From contig VCJN01001108.1 in NCBI GenBank assembly GCA_006384855.1, forward strand, positions 26,150 through 90,149: a stretch of 64,000 nt of DNA. Direction: 5' to 3'. Under the pieces are notes generated by a model. That model was not told where the DNA came from and searched no databases. It worked only from the letters and a program-made list of their open reading frames with translations. This stretch comes from Tetraselmis striata. Its lineage: Eukaryota; Chlorophyta; Chlorodendrophyceae; Chlorodendrales; Chlorodendraceae. Made by a program: the position numbers and the translations under genes. Shown one piece after another: positions 1 to 9,660 of this stretch (position 1 is its first letter; the number at the start of each line of letters is the position of its first letter).

Positions 1-470
1 GACCCGCTTGCATGCCATCGTATTATATCTTGCACAATATCTGTTGCTGCACTCATATCTCACATCACTAGCTTAGCTATAGTGATCCCCCCCCCCCCCC
101 CCCCCCCGCACCGCGTACGCACAAGCCTGGGTATACGCATCAACTGCCCGCCGGGATGAGAAACTGGTATTGGTAGTGTGTCTGTGGGGTGGAGGGGGGG
201 CAAAAGAGCTGCCAATTGCTGCCAAGCTGGTGCGTTACATTGGGGCAGGCGCTGGGCAGACAATTGGGGCTCGCTTCAGAGCATTGTCTAGTGCCTATGC
301 GGCTGCGCCGCCTCCGCCGCATGCAGACTCTCCGGGCTCACCAGCACCGCCACCTCAGTCATGCGGCCCTGCATCCCGCAGCCCGCCACCGTCAGCCAGA
401 TCAGAGGTATCCAGAAGTCAGTGCTGGGGTTGTTGCGGCATGACCGCATAGTTTTCAGCGGCTGCCGTCC
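1..470. other. Left-edge spacer, no gene recognised
   Basis: Short frames only, none resembling a known protein. A pure C run lies at about 91-107. The sequence becomes GC-rich toward the satellite that begins at about 518. Confidence 0.5.
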
Positions 471-517
471 ACAGCTTGTAATGCATCCCTTTCCGCCGAT
501 TCCGCTGTATGCGCTGT

Positions 518-3500
518 CTTGGCGCCGCGCTGCCCCGGCCGCCGCGCCTTGGCGCCGCGCTGCCCCGGCCGCCGCGCCTTGGCGCCGCGCTGCCCCGGCC
601 GCCGCGCCTTGGCGCCGCGCTGCCCCGGCCGCCGCGCCTTGGCGCCGCGCTGCCCCGGCCGCCGCGCCTTGGCGCCGCGCTGCCCCGGCCGCCGCGCCTT
701 GGCGCCGCGCTGCCCCGGCCGCCGCGCCTTGGCGCCGCGCTGCCCCCGGCCGCCGCGCCTTGGCGCCGCGCTGCCCCGGCCGCCGCGCCTTGGCGCCGCG
801 CTGCCCCGGCCGCCGCGCCTTGGCGCCGCGCTGCCCCGGCCGCCGCGCCTTGGCGCCGCGCTGCCCCGGCCGCCGCGCCTTGGCGCCGCGCTGCCCCGGC
901 CGCCGCGCCTTGGCGCCCGCGCTGCCCCCGGCCGCCGCGCCTTGGCGCCGCGCTGCCCCGGCCGCCGCGCCTTGGCGCCGCGCTGCCCCGGCCGCCGCGC
1001 CTTGGCGCCGCGCTGCCCCGGCCGCCGCGCCTTGGCGCCGCGCTGCCCCGGCCGCCGCGCCTTGGCGCCGCGCTGCCCCGGCCGCCGCGCCTTGGCGCCG
1101 CGCTGCCCCGGCCGCCGCGCCTTGGCGCCCGCGCTGCCCGGCCGCCGCGCCTTGGCGCCGCGCTGCCCCGGCCGCCGCGCCTTGGCGCCGCGCTGCCCCG
1201 GCCGCCGCGCCTTGGCGCCGCGCTGCCCGCCGCCGCGCCTTGGCCCGCGCTGCCCGGCCGCCGCGCCTTGGCGCCGCGCTGCCCCGGCCGCCGCGCCTTG
1301 GCGCCGCGCTGCCCCGGCCGCCGCGCCTTGGCGCCGCGCTGCCCCGGCCGCCGCGCCTTGGCGCCGCGCTGCCCCCGGCCGCCGCGCCTTGGCGCCGCCT
1401 GCCCCGGCCGCCGCGCCTTGGCGCCGCGCTGCCCCGGCCGCCGCGCCTTGGCGCCGCGCTGCCCCGGCCGCCGCGCCTTGGCGCCGCGCTGCCCCGGCCG
1501 CCTGCGCCCTTGGCGCCGCGCTGCCCCCGGCCGCTCGCGCCTTGGCGCCGCGCTGCCCCGGCCGCGCGCGTTGGCGCCGCGCTGCCCCGGCCCGCCGCGC
1601 CTTGGCGCCGCGCTGCCCCGGCCGCCGCGCCTTGGCGCCGCGCTGCCCCGGCGCCGCGCCCTTGGCGGCCGCGCTGCCCCGGCCGCCGCGCCTTGGCGCC
1701 GCGCGCCCGGCCGCCGCGCCTTGGCGCCCGCGTGCCCCGGCCGCCGCGCCTTGGCGCGCGCTGCCCCGGCCGCCGCGCGTTGGCGCCGCGCTGCCCCGGC
1801 CGCCGCGCCTTGCGCCGCGCTGCCCCCGGCCGCCGCGCCTTGGCGCCGCGCTGCCCCGGCCGCCGGCGCCTTGGCGCCGCGCTGCCCCGGCCGCCGCGCC
1901 TTGGCGCCGCGCTGCCCCGGCCGCCGCGCCTTGGCGCCGCGCTGCCCCGGCCGCCGCGCCTTGGCGCCGCGCTGCCCCGGCCGCCGCGCCTTGGCGCCGC
2001 GCTGCCCCCGGCCGTTGCACGGCCCTTGGCGCCGCGCTGCCCGGCCGCCGCGCCTTGGCGCCGCGCTGCCCCGGCCGCCGCGCCTTGGCGCCGCGCTGCC
2101 CCGGCCGCCGCGCCTTGGCGCCGCGCTGCCCGGCCGCCGCGCCTTGGCCGCCGCGCTGCCCCGGCCGCCGCGCCTTGGCGCCCGCGCTGCCCCGGCCGCC
2201 GCGCCTTGGCGCCGCGCTGCCCCGGCCGCCGCGCCTTGGCGCCGCGCTGCCCCGGCCGCCGCGCCTTGGCGCCGCGCTGCCCCGGCCGCCGCGCCTTGGC
2301 GCCGCGCTGCCCCGGCCGCCGCGCCTTGGCGCCGCGCTGCCCCGGCCGCCGCGCCTTGGCGCCGCGCTGCCCCGGCCGCCGCGCCTTGGCGCCGCGCTGC
2401 CCCGGCCGCCGCGCCTTGGCGCCGCGCTGCCCCGGCCGCCGCGCCTTGGCGCCGCGCTGCCCCCGGCCGCCGCGCCTTGGCGCCGCGCTGCCCCGGCCGC
2501 CGCGCCTTGGCGCCGCGCTGCCCCCGGCCGCCGCGCCTTGGCGCCGCGCTGCCCCGGCCGCCGCGCCTTGGCGCCGCGCTGCCCCGGCCGCCGCGCCTTG
2601 GCGCCGCGCTGCCCCGGCCGCCGCGCCTTGGGCCCGCGCTGCCCCGGCCGCCGCGCCTTGGCGCCGCGCTGCCCCGGCCGCCGCGCCTTGGCGCCGCGCT
2701 GCCCGGCCGCCGCGCCTTGGCGCCGCGCTGCCCCCGGCGCCGCGCTTGGCGCCGCGTGCCCGCCGCCGCGCCTTGGCGCCGCGCTGCCCGGCCGCCGCGC
2801 CTTGGCGCCGCGCTGCCCCGGCCGCCGCGCCTTGGCGCCGCGCTGCCCCGGCCGCCGCGCCTTGGCGCCGCGCTGCCCCGGCCGCCGCGCCTTGGCGCCG
2901 CGCTGCCCCGGCCGCCGCGCCTTGGCGCCGCGCTGCCCCGGCCGCCGCGCCTTGGCGCCGCGCTGCCCCGGCCGCCGCGCCTTGGCGCCGCGCTGCCCCG
3001 GCCGCCGCGCCTTGGCGCCGCGCTGCCCCGGCCGCCGCGCCTTGGCGCCGCGCTGCCCCGGCCGCCGCGCCTTGGCGCCGCGCTGCCCCGGCCGCCGCGC
3101 CTTGGCGCCGCGCTGCCCCGGCCGCCGCGCCTTGGCGCCGCGCTGCCCCGGCCGCCGCGCCTTGGCGCCGCGCTGCCCCGGCCGCCGCGCCTTGGCGCCG
3201 CGCTGCCCCGGCCGCCGCGCCTTGGCGCCGCGCTGCCCCGGCCGCCGCGCCTTGGCGCCGCGCTGCCCCGGCCGCCGCGCCTTGGCGCCGCGCTGCCCCG
3301 GCCGCCGCGCCTTGGCGCCGCGCTGCCCCGGCCGCCGCGCCTTGGCGCCGCGCTGCCCCGGCCGCCGCGCCTTGGCGCCGCGCTGCCCCGGCCGCCGCGC
3401 CTTGGCGCCGCGCTGCCCCGGCCGCCGCGCCTTGGCGCCGCGCTGCCCCGGCCGCCGCGCCTTGGCGCCGCGCTGCCCGGCCGCCGCGCCTTGGCGCCGC

Positions 3501-5015
3501 GCTGCCCCGGCCGCCGCGCCTTGGGCGCCGCGCTGCCCCGGCCGCCGCGCCTTGGCGCCGCGCTGCCCCGGCCGCCGCGCCTTGGCGCCGCGCTGCCCGG
3601 CCGCCGCGCCTTGGCGCCGCGCTGCCCCGGCCGCCGCGCCTTGGCGCCGCGCTGCCCCGGCCGCCGCGCCTTGGCGCCGCGCTGCCCCGGCCGCCGCGCC
3701 TTGGCGCCGCGCTGCCCCGGCCGCCGCGCCTTGGCGCCGCGCTGCCCCGGCCGCCGCGCCTTGGCGCCGCGCTGCCCCGGCCGCCGCGCCTTGGCGCCGC
3801 GCTGCCCCGGCCGCCGCGCCTTGGCGCCGCGCTGCCCCGGCCGCCGCGCCTTGGCGCCGCGCTGCCCCGGCCGCCGCGCCTTGGCGCCGCGCTGCCCCGG
3901 CCGCCGCGCCTTGGCCCCGCCCGCCGCCGCCTTGCCCGCGCTGCCCCGGCCGCCGCCTTGGCGCCGCGCTGCCCCGGCCGCCGCGCCTTGGCGCCGCGCT
4001 GCCCCGGCCGCCGCGCCTTGGCCGCCGCGCTGCCCGGCCGCCGCGCCTTGGCGCCGCGCTGCCCCGGCCGCCGCGCCTTGGCGCCGCGCTGCCCCGGCCG
4101 CCGCGCCTTGGCGCCGCGCTGCCCCGGCCGCCGCGCCTTGGCGCCGCGCTGCCCCGGCCGCCGCGCCTTGGCGCCGCGCTGCCCCGGCCGCCGCGCCTTG
4201 GCCCGCGCTGCCCCGGCCGCCGCGCCTTTGGCGCCGCGCTGCCCCGGCCGCCGCGCCTTGGCGCCGCGCTGCCCCGGCCGCCGCGCCTTGGCGCCGCGCT
4301 GCCCCGGCCGCCGCGCCTTGGCGCCGCGCTTGCCCGGCCGCCGCGCTTGGCGCCGCGCTGCCCGGCCGCCGCGCCTTGGCGCCGCGCTGCCCCGGCCGCC
4401 GCGCCTTGGCGCCGCGCTGCCCCGGCCGCCGCGCCTTGGCGCCGCGCTGCCCCGGCCGCCGCGCCTTGGCGCCGCGCTGCCCCGGCCGCCGCGCCTTGGC
4501 GCCGCGCTGCCCCGGCCGCCGCGCCTTGGCGCCGCGCTGCCCCGGCCGCCGCGCCTTGGCGCCGCGCTGCCCCGGCCGCCGCGCCTTGGCCCCGCTGCCC
4601 CGGCCGCCGCGCCTTGGCGCCGCGCTGCCCCGGCCGCCGCGCCTTGGCGCCGCGCTGCCCCGGCCGCCGCGCCTTGGCGCCGCGCTGCCCCGGCCGCCGC
4701 GCCTTGGCGCCGCGCTGCCCCGGCCGCCGCGCCTTGGCGCCGCGCTGCCCCGGCCGCCGCGCCTTGGCGCCGCGCTGCCCCGGCCGCCGCGCCTTGGCGC
4801 CGCGCTGCCCCGGCCGCCGCGCCTTGGCGCCGCGCTGCCCCGGCCGCCGCGCCTTTGGCGCCGCGCTGCCCCGGCCGCCGCGCCTTGGCGCCGCGCTGCC
4901 CCGGCCGCCGCGCCTTGGCCCCGCGCTGCCCCGGCCGCCGCGCCTTGGCGCCGCGCTGCCCCGGCCGCCGCGCCTTGGCGCCGCGCTGCCCCGGGCCGCC
5001 GCGCCTTGGCGCCTC
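518..5015. repeat. 30-bp GC-rich satellite, about 150 units
   Basis: Head-to-tail units of 30 bp, each reading roughly TTGGCGCCGCGCTG followed by CCCCGGCCGCCGCGCC. The unit is about 90% GC and has no A on the plus strand. Because 30 is divisible by three and the unit lacks stops, several frames stay open for more than 1,500 codons; in one frame a unit reads as the decapeptide APWRRAAPAA. That is a property of the repeat and not evidence of a gene. About 22 consecutive units between roughly 2820 and 3470 are identical, while 1500-1900 and 3915-3960 are full of small indels. Each unit contains the palindromes GGCGCC and CGGCCG. The array abuts a mobile-element gene on its right. Confidence 0.95.
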
Positions 5016-5039
5016 GCTGGGTATCGAGTCCTCCCCTCC

Positions 5040-6489
5040 CTAGTGAGCGCGTCCACCTGCGCCTTGCGCTCGGGGCCGTCCTCCTCCGTCACCACATTCT
5101 GCAACCCCCACCGCGTGACGAACCACGCTGCTCCTTGCATGCGCTTGTACATGTGCTCAAGCACCGCCTGGGGACGCGAAGCTCCTTCTCGGTCATGATC
5201 GCCTTCACCCGGGCCTCCTCGAGCAGCGGACCGGCGTTAAGAATGGAAAACGTTTCCATGTGGTGCAAGCAGTCCTCCATGACCCAGCCGGACTGCACCG
5301 TCACCTTGCCTGACCCTGCAGTCATGGAGGGGAATGCCGTCACGCCCACGCCCACGCCCACGCCCACGCCCGGGGGGGGGGGGGTTACCTTTCGATTCTT
5401 GGACACTGCAAACGAAGGGCGCAACCCGCGTTCAAAGTTGCTGGGTATCGGGACTAAAGCCTGGCGCCGGTCTTCCTGCTTCATAGCTCGGAATCCAATG
5501 TGGCCCTGCACGGTGACAAATTTCCTCCAGAAGTCCCTTCCCAAGCCAAAAAAAAAACAGGTGGAACGGCGCGAGGGGGAAGAGGTTGATCATGCTGACA
5601 TAGCCCAGGACCACATGCACATGGCACACGCCATGGCAGCCAGTGTTCTGCTTGGCCTCCGCCAGCCGGGTTGTGTTGAACGCACGCCGGGCAAGGTGCG
5701 TGATTCACTGGACAAGTCATCGCCTTCATGGACGGTTACCAAGCGAGCCTCCCTGTCCGCATCCACAGGGGGGTGCTCCTGGGCAGCCGCCATAGCCTCC
5801 GCAACCTGCCACGCCGACCGGGCGGGTGCGTGTGATTCCATACAACCGCAGTTGAGTGGTGCCACCAGCACGCATGCCGGGCCCACTCACCTCTGAACGC
5901 AGAAGGCCCACAATGTCCCCGTCCTCGAAAACAGCGCGCCACTGGGTCGCCCCGCCGTAGTCCTCCAACACCCACTCGGTAACGAGGCCGGTTATCACGC
6001 CGTAGTGCCATACTCCCCGGAACTTCTTGGCGATGACCTTCATGTAGAAGTCGCCGGGATCGCCTTTCCATATCACGCCCTCATCGCGGGTTCGACGCCC
6101 GCCGGCGGCCACGCAGGCGCGTCGATGTCCATACCGTCTTCGCCAACGGGGTCCTCCCCCACGCCCATCACATCGTCCACCTTCGAGCCGCCGTCGTCCG
6201 AGACCGGCACCGGCGGGCCGTTTCCGACGGCTGCAGCGACTCCTGCTGCCGCGCTTGTTGCTGCTGTTGCTGCTGCTGCTGCTGCCGCCCCTGCTGCTGC
6301 TGCTTGTGATAAGGCGGCCTTGCGGCGCAACTTAGCCGCACGCTTCAACGAGTGGCTACAGTTCGGGAATTTTAGGAAGTGCCGCTCTCGCGCCGTCCTT
6401 TCACTACTGCCCGTCACGATGCCGTGGCAGTGCTTGCATGTGTACACGCCATCCTTCGACACACTCGCTATCCATCCCTTTGCCGGCAT
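5040..6489 (-). mobile_element. BED-finger/Tudor-like mobile-element gene, 3' end meets the satellite
   Basis: Minus-strand coding relic. From an ATG at 6489, residues read GWIASVSKDGVYTCKHCHG and then an H-x5-C pair (HFLKFPNC), which fits a BED zinc finger of the kind found in hAT transposases. An Ala/Gln-rich linker follows. In a second frame (about 6112-5890) there is a Tudor/SGF29-like segment (KKFRGVWHYGV, then RAVFEDGDIVGLLRSE) ending at a good donor, GAG|GTGAGT, near 5889. Further coding-looking pieces lie at about 5540-5400 and 5300-5050 before the satellite starts. No transposase catalytic core is visible, so the superfamily is a guess. The frame change near 6110 means the gene is either spliced there or damaged. 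Confidence 0.5.
5338..5383. repeat. CCCACG-type microsatellite joined to a G run
   Basis: About five copies of a CACGCC hexamer are followed directly by a run of about 13 G. It lies between coding-looking pieces of the minus-strand mobile element, probably in an intron. Confidence 0.8.
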
Positions 6490-6689
6490 GCCTGCTGCCG
6501 CGCGCGGGGGGCGGGGGGGGGGGGGGGGGGTTGAGAGTTGGGGTGGATGTAACCCACCACCGGCAGGCAACACAGATGCGAGTGCGCGGCTGTCCGCGCT
6601 TGGTTCAGCGGTGAGCGGCGGTGACCGTGAGGCGACCCCGTACTTCATGCGCGTGCTGGGGCGTTACACAATCATCAGCAGTTAGGGCG

Positions 6690-8247
6690 GCTGCATTAAA
6701 ACGCGCACCTACGAACACCACCTACCGCCTACCACCTACCGTACCACCTACATCCGCCCACACCTCCGCCCGTCGTGCCGCACATCGCGGCACACCGCGG
6801 GGTCAGCGGTCAGCGATGTGCGGTCAGCGATGTGCGGCGATGTGCAATGAGTGCGTACATCCGCCTGTACTTAGCCCGGGTGCTCCGCGTCGGCGGGCGA
6901 CACGCGAGCCCGCGTGCGCATATCAATTTGATGAAATTATGAAAACGAGAAATTCATATAGTACTTTACAGGTCGCGCGCGATAGTCGTCGCTACTGGGT
7001 ATGAAATCCACGTCCCTCGTCCGTCCCGTATCGTCCCCGTATGTCGTCGTTCGTCACCAGTAGGGCACATTTACGTCACATCTGAATCTCACAGTGCTTG
7101 GGGTGCGCTCTGGCGTCGGTCCTCCCAAGTGGCCGGTAGTCGCCTTCCGGCTCCCCCTTCGGGCCCGGTTCCCGGTCCCGGGTTTTTGACCGCCCCTCGT
7201 CCGCCCCTCAAGCCGGCCGGCGCCCTCCTGAGTCGTACCCCAATATCGAGGTCGGCAAACGGCACAACCCCTTCCCTTTGAAATGTAATTTACTACCAAT
7301 ATTTGGGGTTTCATTTCCGCATGGTGACCTATGCGCGCGCTCGCTTGCGTATACAGGTTATATATTTGGCACGCATTCAACGCACGCAGCTATACATCGT
7401 ATTAAAAATACGGTAGTACGAGTGTGCTTCAACACCCGAAATATGTCTGCTTGAGATAGAAACTGCTGTATGTACAAACGAGCACAACGGTCAACTCCAC
7501 ACTACGCTGTGAGTCGACCCCACTCGAGGTACAATTCTTATAAAAATAAGCGGGCTATCTGCTGTCCCCGTCTTCCATCGTCGCGCCCCGCCTACCATGT
7601 GGCGGGCCGCGTCCCTCCCTTACCTCGTGCTTTCTGTTCTTGCGGGCCGCCGACAGGCTACTGCCTTTGAAAACACTGTAACCTGAGCCTAAGCGTCTTT
7701 TTGGCAAACCACACAGCCCTCCCGTTGAAACTTGTACTCTGGCCGCTCTTTGACGACCCATATAGCGCTATGCAGTAATCCCTCGCCTGCTTGACCCTTT
7801 GTTTCGTCAGGCTGACGATATCTCTCTTTTGCTGGCAACCTTTCAAAAGTGCTATTCATTCTGCTTTTATTGCGTATATCTTAAAGAACTGATGCAGGGA
7901 AAAAAATTAATCCGTAGTCACTGGTCGGATATTTAGCAGCGCGAAAAATCCTTAGGCAGTTACGATTAAATGTCATGTTTTAGGTCCCCCTTTCCCCCTC
8001 AACTTTACCCCCCCCCCCCTTCAACTATCATTTATTAGGTATGACAGTACTTAGTAGAACATGACCTCAGCTCCCATAAAAACGCCCACTGGCATGACTT
8101 TTCTGAGCTTTGTCAATGCATGGCTGTGTGCGGAAGGGGGTTCCCTGCCATATGCACGCATACAACGGAGAGGGGGTGGGGCACTTTTTTGGAATATCAT
8201 CAGCAAATTACAGTCAGTGGCATCAAGGCAACCCAACCATATTATTA
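6690..8247. other. Spacer with repeat debris, no gene recognised
   Basis: No frame shows family resemblance. The stretch holds a duplicated motif around GATGTGCGG (about 6815-6845), AT-rich DNA near 7380-7560, a C run near 8013 and an inverted copy of the R1 core at 7821-7845. Confidence 0.4.
7821..7845 (-). repeat. Inverted 25-bp core of repeat R1
   Basis: The reverse complement carries the R1 core (GAAAGGTTGCCAGCAAAAGA) that is also found at 8298, 36858 and 42037 on the plus strand. Here the sequence diverges straight after the core. It faces away from the plus-strand copy about 450 bp to the right. Confidence 0.8.
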
Positions 8248-8388
8248 CATCAAGGCTTTCACAAATGCGCACTACAAACATAACTAACAACAACTATGAA
8301 AGGTTGCCAGCAAAAGAGAGACATAAACCTGAAAGCAAGGTCGAGCAGGAGGCCATGGAGCCAAGAACCAAGAAGGAGCCAAGGGAAC
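8248..8388 (+). repeat. Dispersed repeat R1, copy 1
   Basis: About 140 bp beginning CATCAAGGCTTTCACAAAT and ending near AGCCAAGGGAAC. Closely related copies lie at 36810-36950 and 41994-42120 in the same orientation. All can be read as MKGxQQKRDI followed by an Arg/Ser/Pro-rich tail. In this copy R1 runs directly into element E2. Confidence 0.85.
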
Positions 8389-8830
8389 AAATGTCGGAAA
8401 GGCCATGTGCCGCCGATTCGTGTGCGGCGTGATTGAAGTCGCCCCCAGAGCAACGTGCCACGTGATCAGCGTACGCGACCGCCCAAGTTTTAGGAGTTAA
8501 ATCCACGCCAGCATCCTCAAAACGGGCCAGCATACCTTGTACCGAGAAGGAGCAAAAAGCACAAGGGCATGGTTCGCCAAGGGAGAGGACAGGAGCCGCC
8601 GGAAGGCCAAATGAGCGGCAAGCGGCAACGCGGAACATGGAATCGTAGTACTCAGGGGAACGCTCACGGCCGTCACCAAGGCGACCCTCACTTGGAGGAT
8701 CAGTCACCAGGAACGCTGTCGCAGCGCGTACGAGGCGGCCTCGGAAGCGGTTGCTGTCAGGGCCGCTTGTAGGCATACGCGCAGCAAGCTTTGCGAAGCG
8801 GACAGTGTGAATGCGGTGGCTCAGGGTTTC
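8389..8830 (-). mobile_element. Element E2, internally deleted copy
   Basis: About 440 bp closely matching 39708-40844 but lacking that copy's middle ~690 bp. Read on the minus strand it gives one open frame (8776-8294) with a possible zinc-binding arrangement: CAFC, then YADHVARC about 30 residues later. I recognise no family. The join lacks GT-AG sequence at the matching positions of the longer copy, so a deletion is more likely than a spliced (processed) copy. Confidence 0.65.
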
Positions 8831-8832
8831 AT

Positions 8833-8907
8833 GTATCGTGTTGGGTTAAAAACAACCATGTTGTGGCCCTATCGTGTTGGGTTGATCCAACCATAAGGTG
8901 GCCCTAT
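8833..8907. repeat. Two-unit tandem repeat of about 37 bp
   Basis: The string TATCGTGTTGGGTT occurs twice 37 bp apart, each followed by a diverged arm ending in GTGGCCC. Each unit contains complementary TTGGGTT / AACCAA-like parts that could form a small hairpin. Confidence 0.7.
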
Positions 8908-9660
8908 CGACCCCTCCATGTAGTGCTATCCTGCCGCTGACCTGCTGTATGTCGCCGCTTTCTAGTACGGTATCGTTTGCCTGGATGATTTAGATACTGT
9001 TGCCAGGGCAGGCGGCGCGGCGGGGAGAGACCTAGCTCAGGCCACGAGGCCGCCCAACACTGCTTAAGTACTGAAATGAAAGTTTCGACCCCAAATTATA
9101 AAAAATCCCCCCCCCCCCCCCCCCCCCCGCCTCAGTTTCTCCGGAATCCGGTCCCAATACCTAGAACATAACATTCCATCGTAACTGCCTTATCTGCTAA
9201 GGATTGGTCGCTACTGTACGGTCGCTATACATCTTTCGACGCGATTCTTTCTGTATGTGACCCGGGGGGGGGGGGGGGGGAGGAGGGGGGAAGGCGGGGT
9301 CCCCGCCGTCCGCGGCGCGCCTGCGCGCCACTTCAGCAGCATCAATCTCACACACGAACCCGGCTGGCTGGTGCTGCGCCGTGCAACGGCCCTCGACGGC
9401 CGGCCGGCTGAGTAGCGATTACGATAGATTAGTGACTACTCTATCGTACCTTTCATCTGCCGATTACCCTTCCGGCTGCGCTTCGAACCAGTCCCGCGGT
9501 GCACAAGTTCCACGCGCACCCCTCTCCTCCTCCTTCACCCCGACCCTAGTCCAAATCTATCCAATTCCTGCTGCCAGGAAGCGCCGCCAACGCTACATAG
9601 AGGGTGAGCCGCCGGGCGCGGCCACGACGAGACAATTCGGTGCGGCGAGGCGGGGTGGCG
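8908..9660. other. Upstream region of the U-box/dynamin gene
   Basis: No coding exon recognised. Contains a long C run (about 9109-9128) and a G run (about 9265-9282). GC content rises toward the start codon at 9661. No clear TATA box was identified. Confidence 0.4.

Noticed and set aside
518-5015. CRISPR array
   Set aside because: Units follow each other with no variable spacers and the DNA is eukaryotic.
361-5896. Very long open frames (1,500-1,800 codons) through 518-5015 on both strands
   Set aside because: They come from a stop-free 30-bp repeat whose length is a multiple of three. Several frames are open at once, codon usage is meaningless and indels move between frames.
6005-6685. 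Plus-strand Ala-rich protein
   Set aside because: It is the antisense of the BED-finger gene; its poly-Ala comes from GCT/GCC repeats that encode the linker on the other strand.
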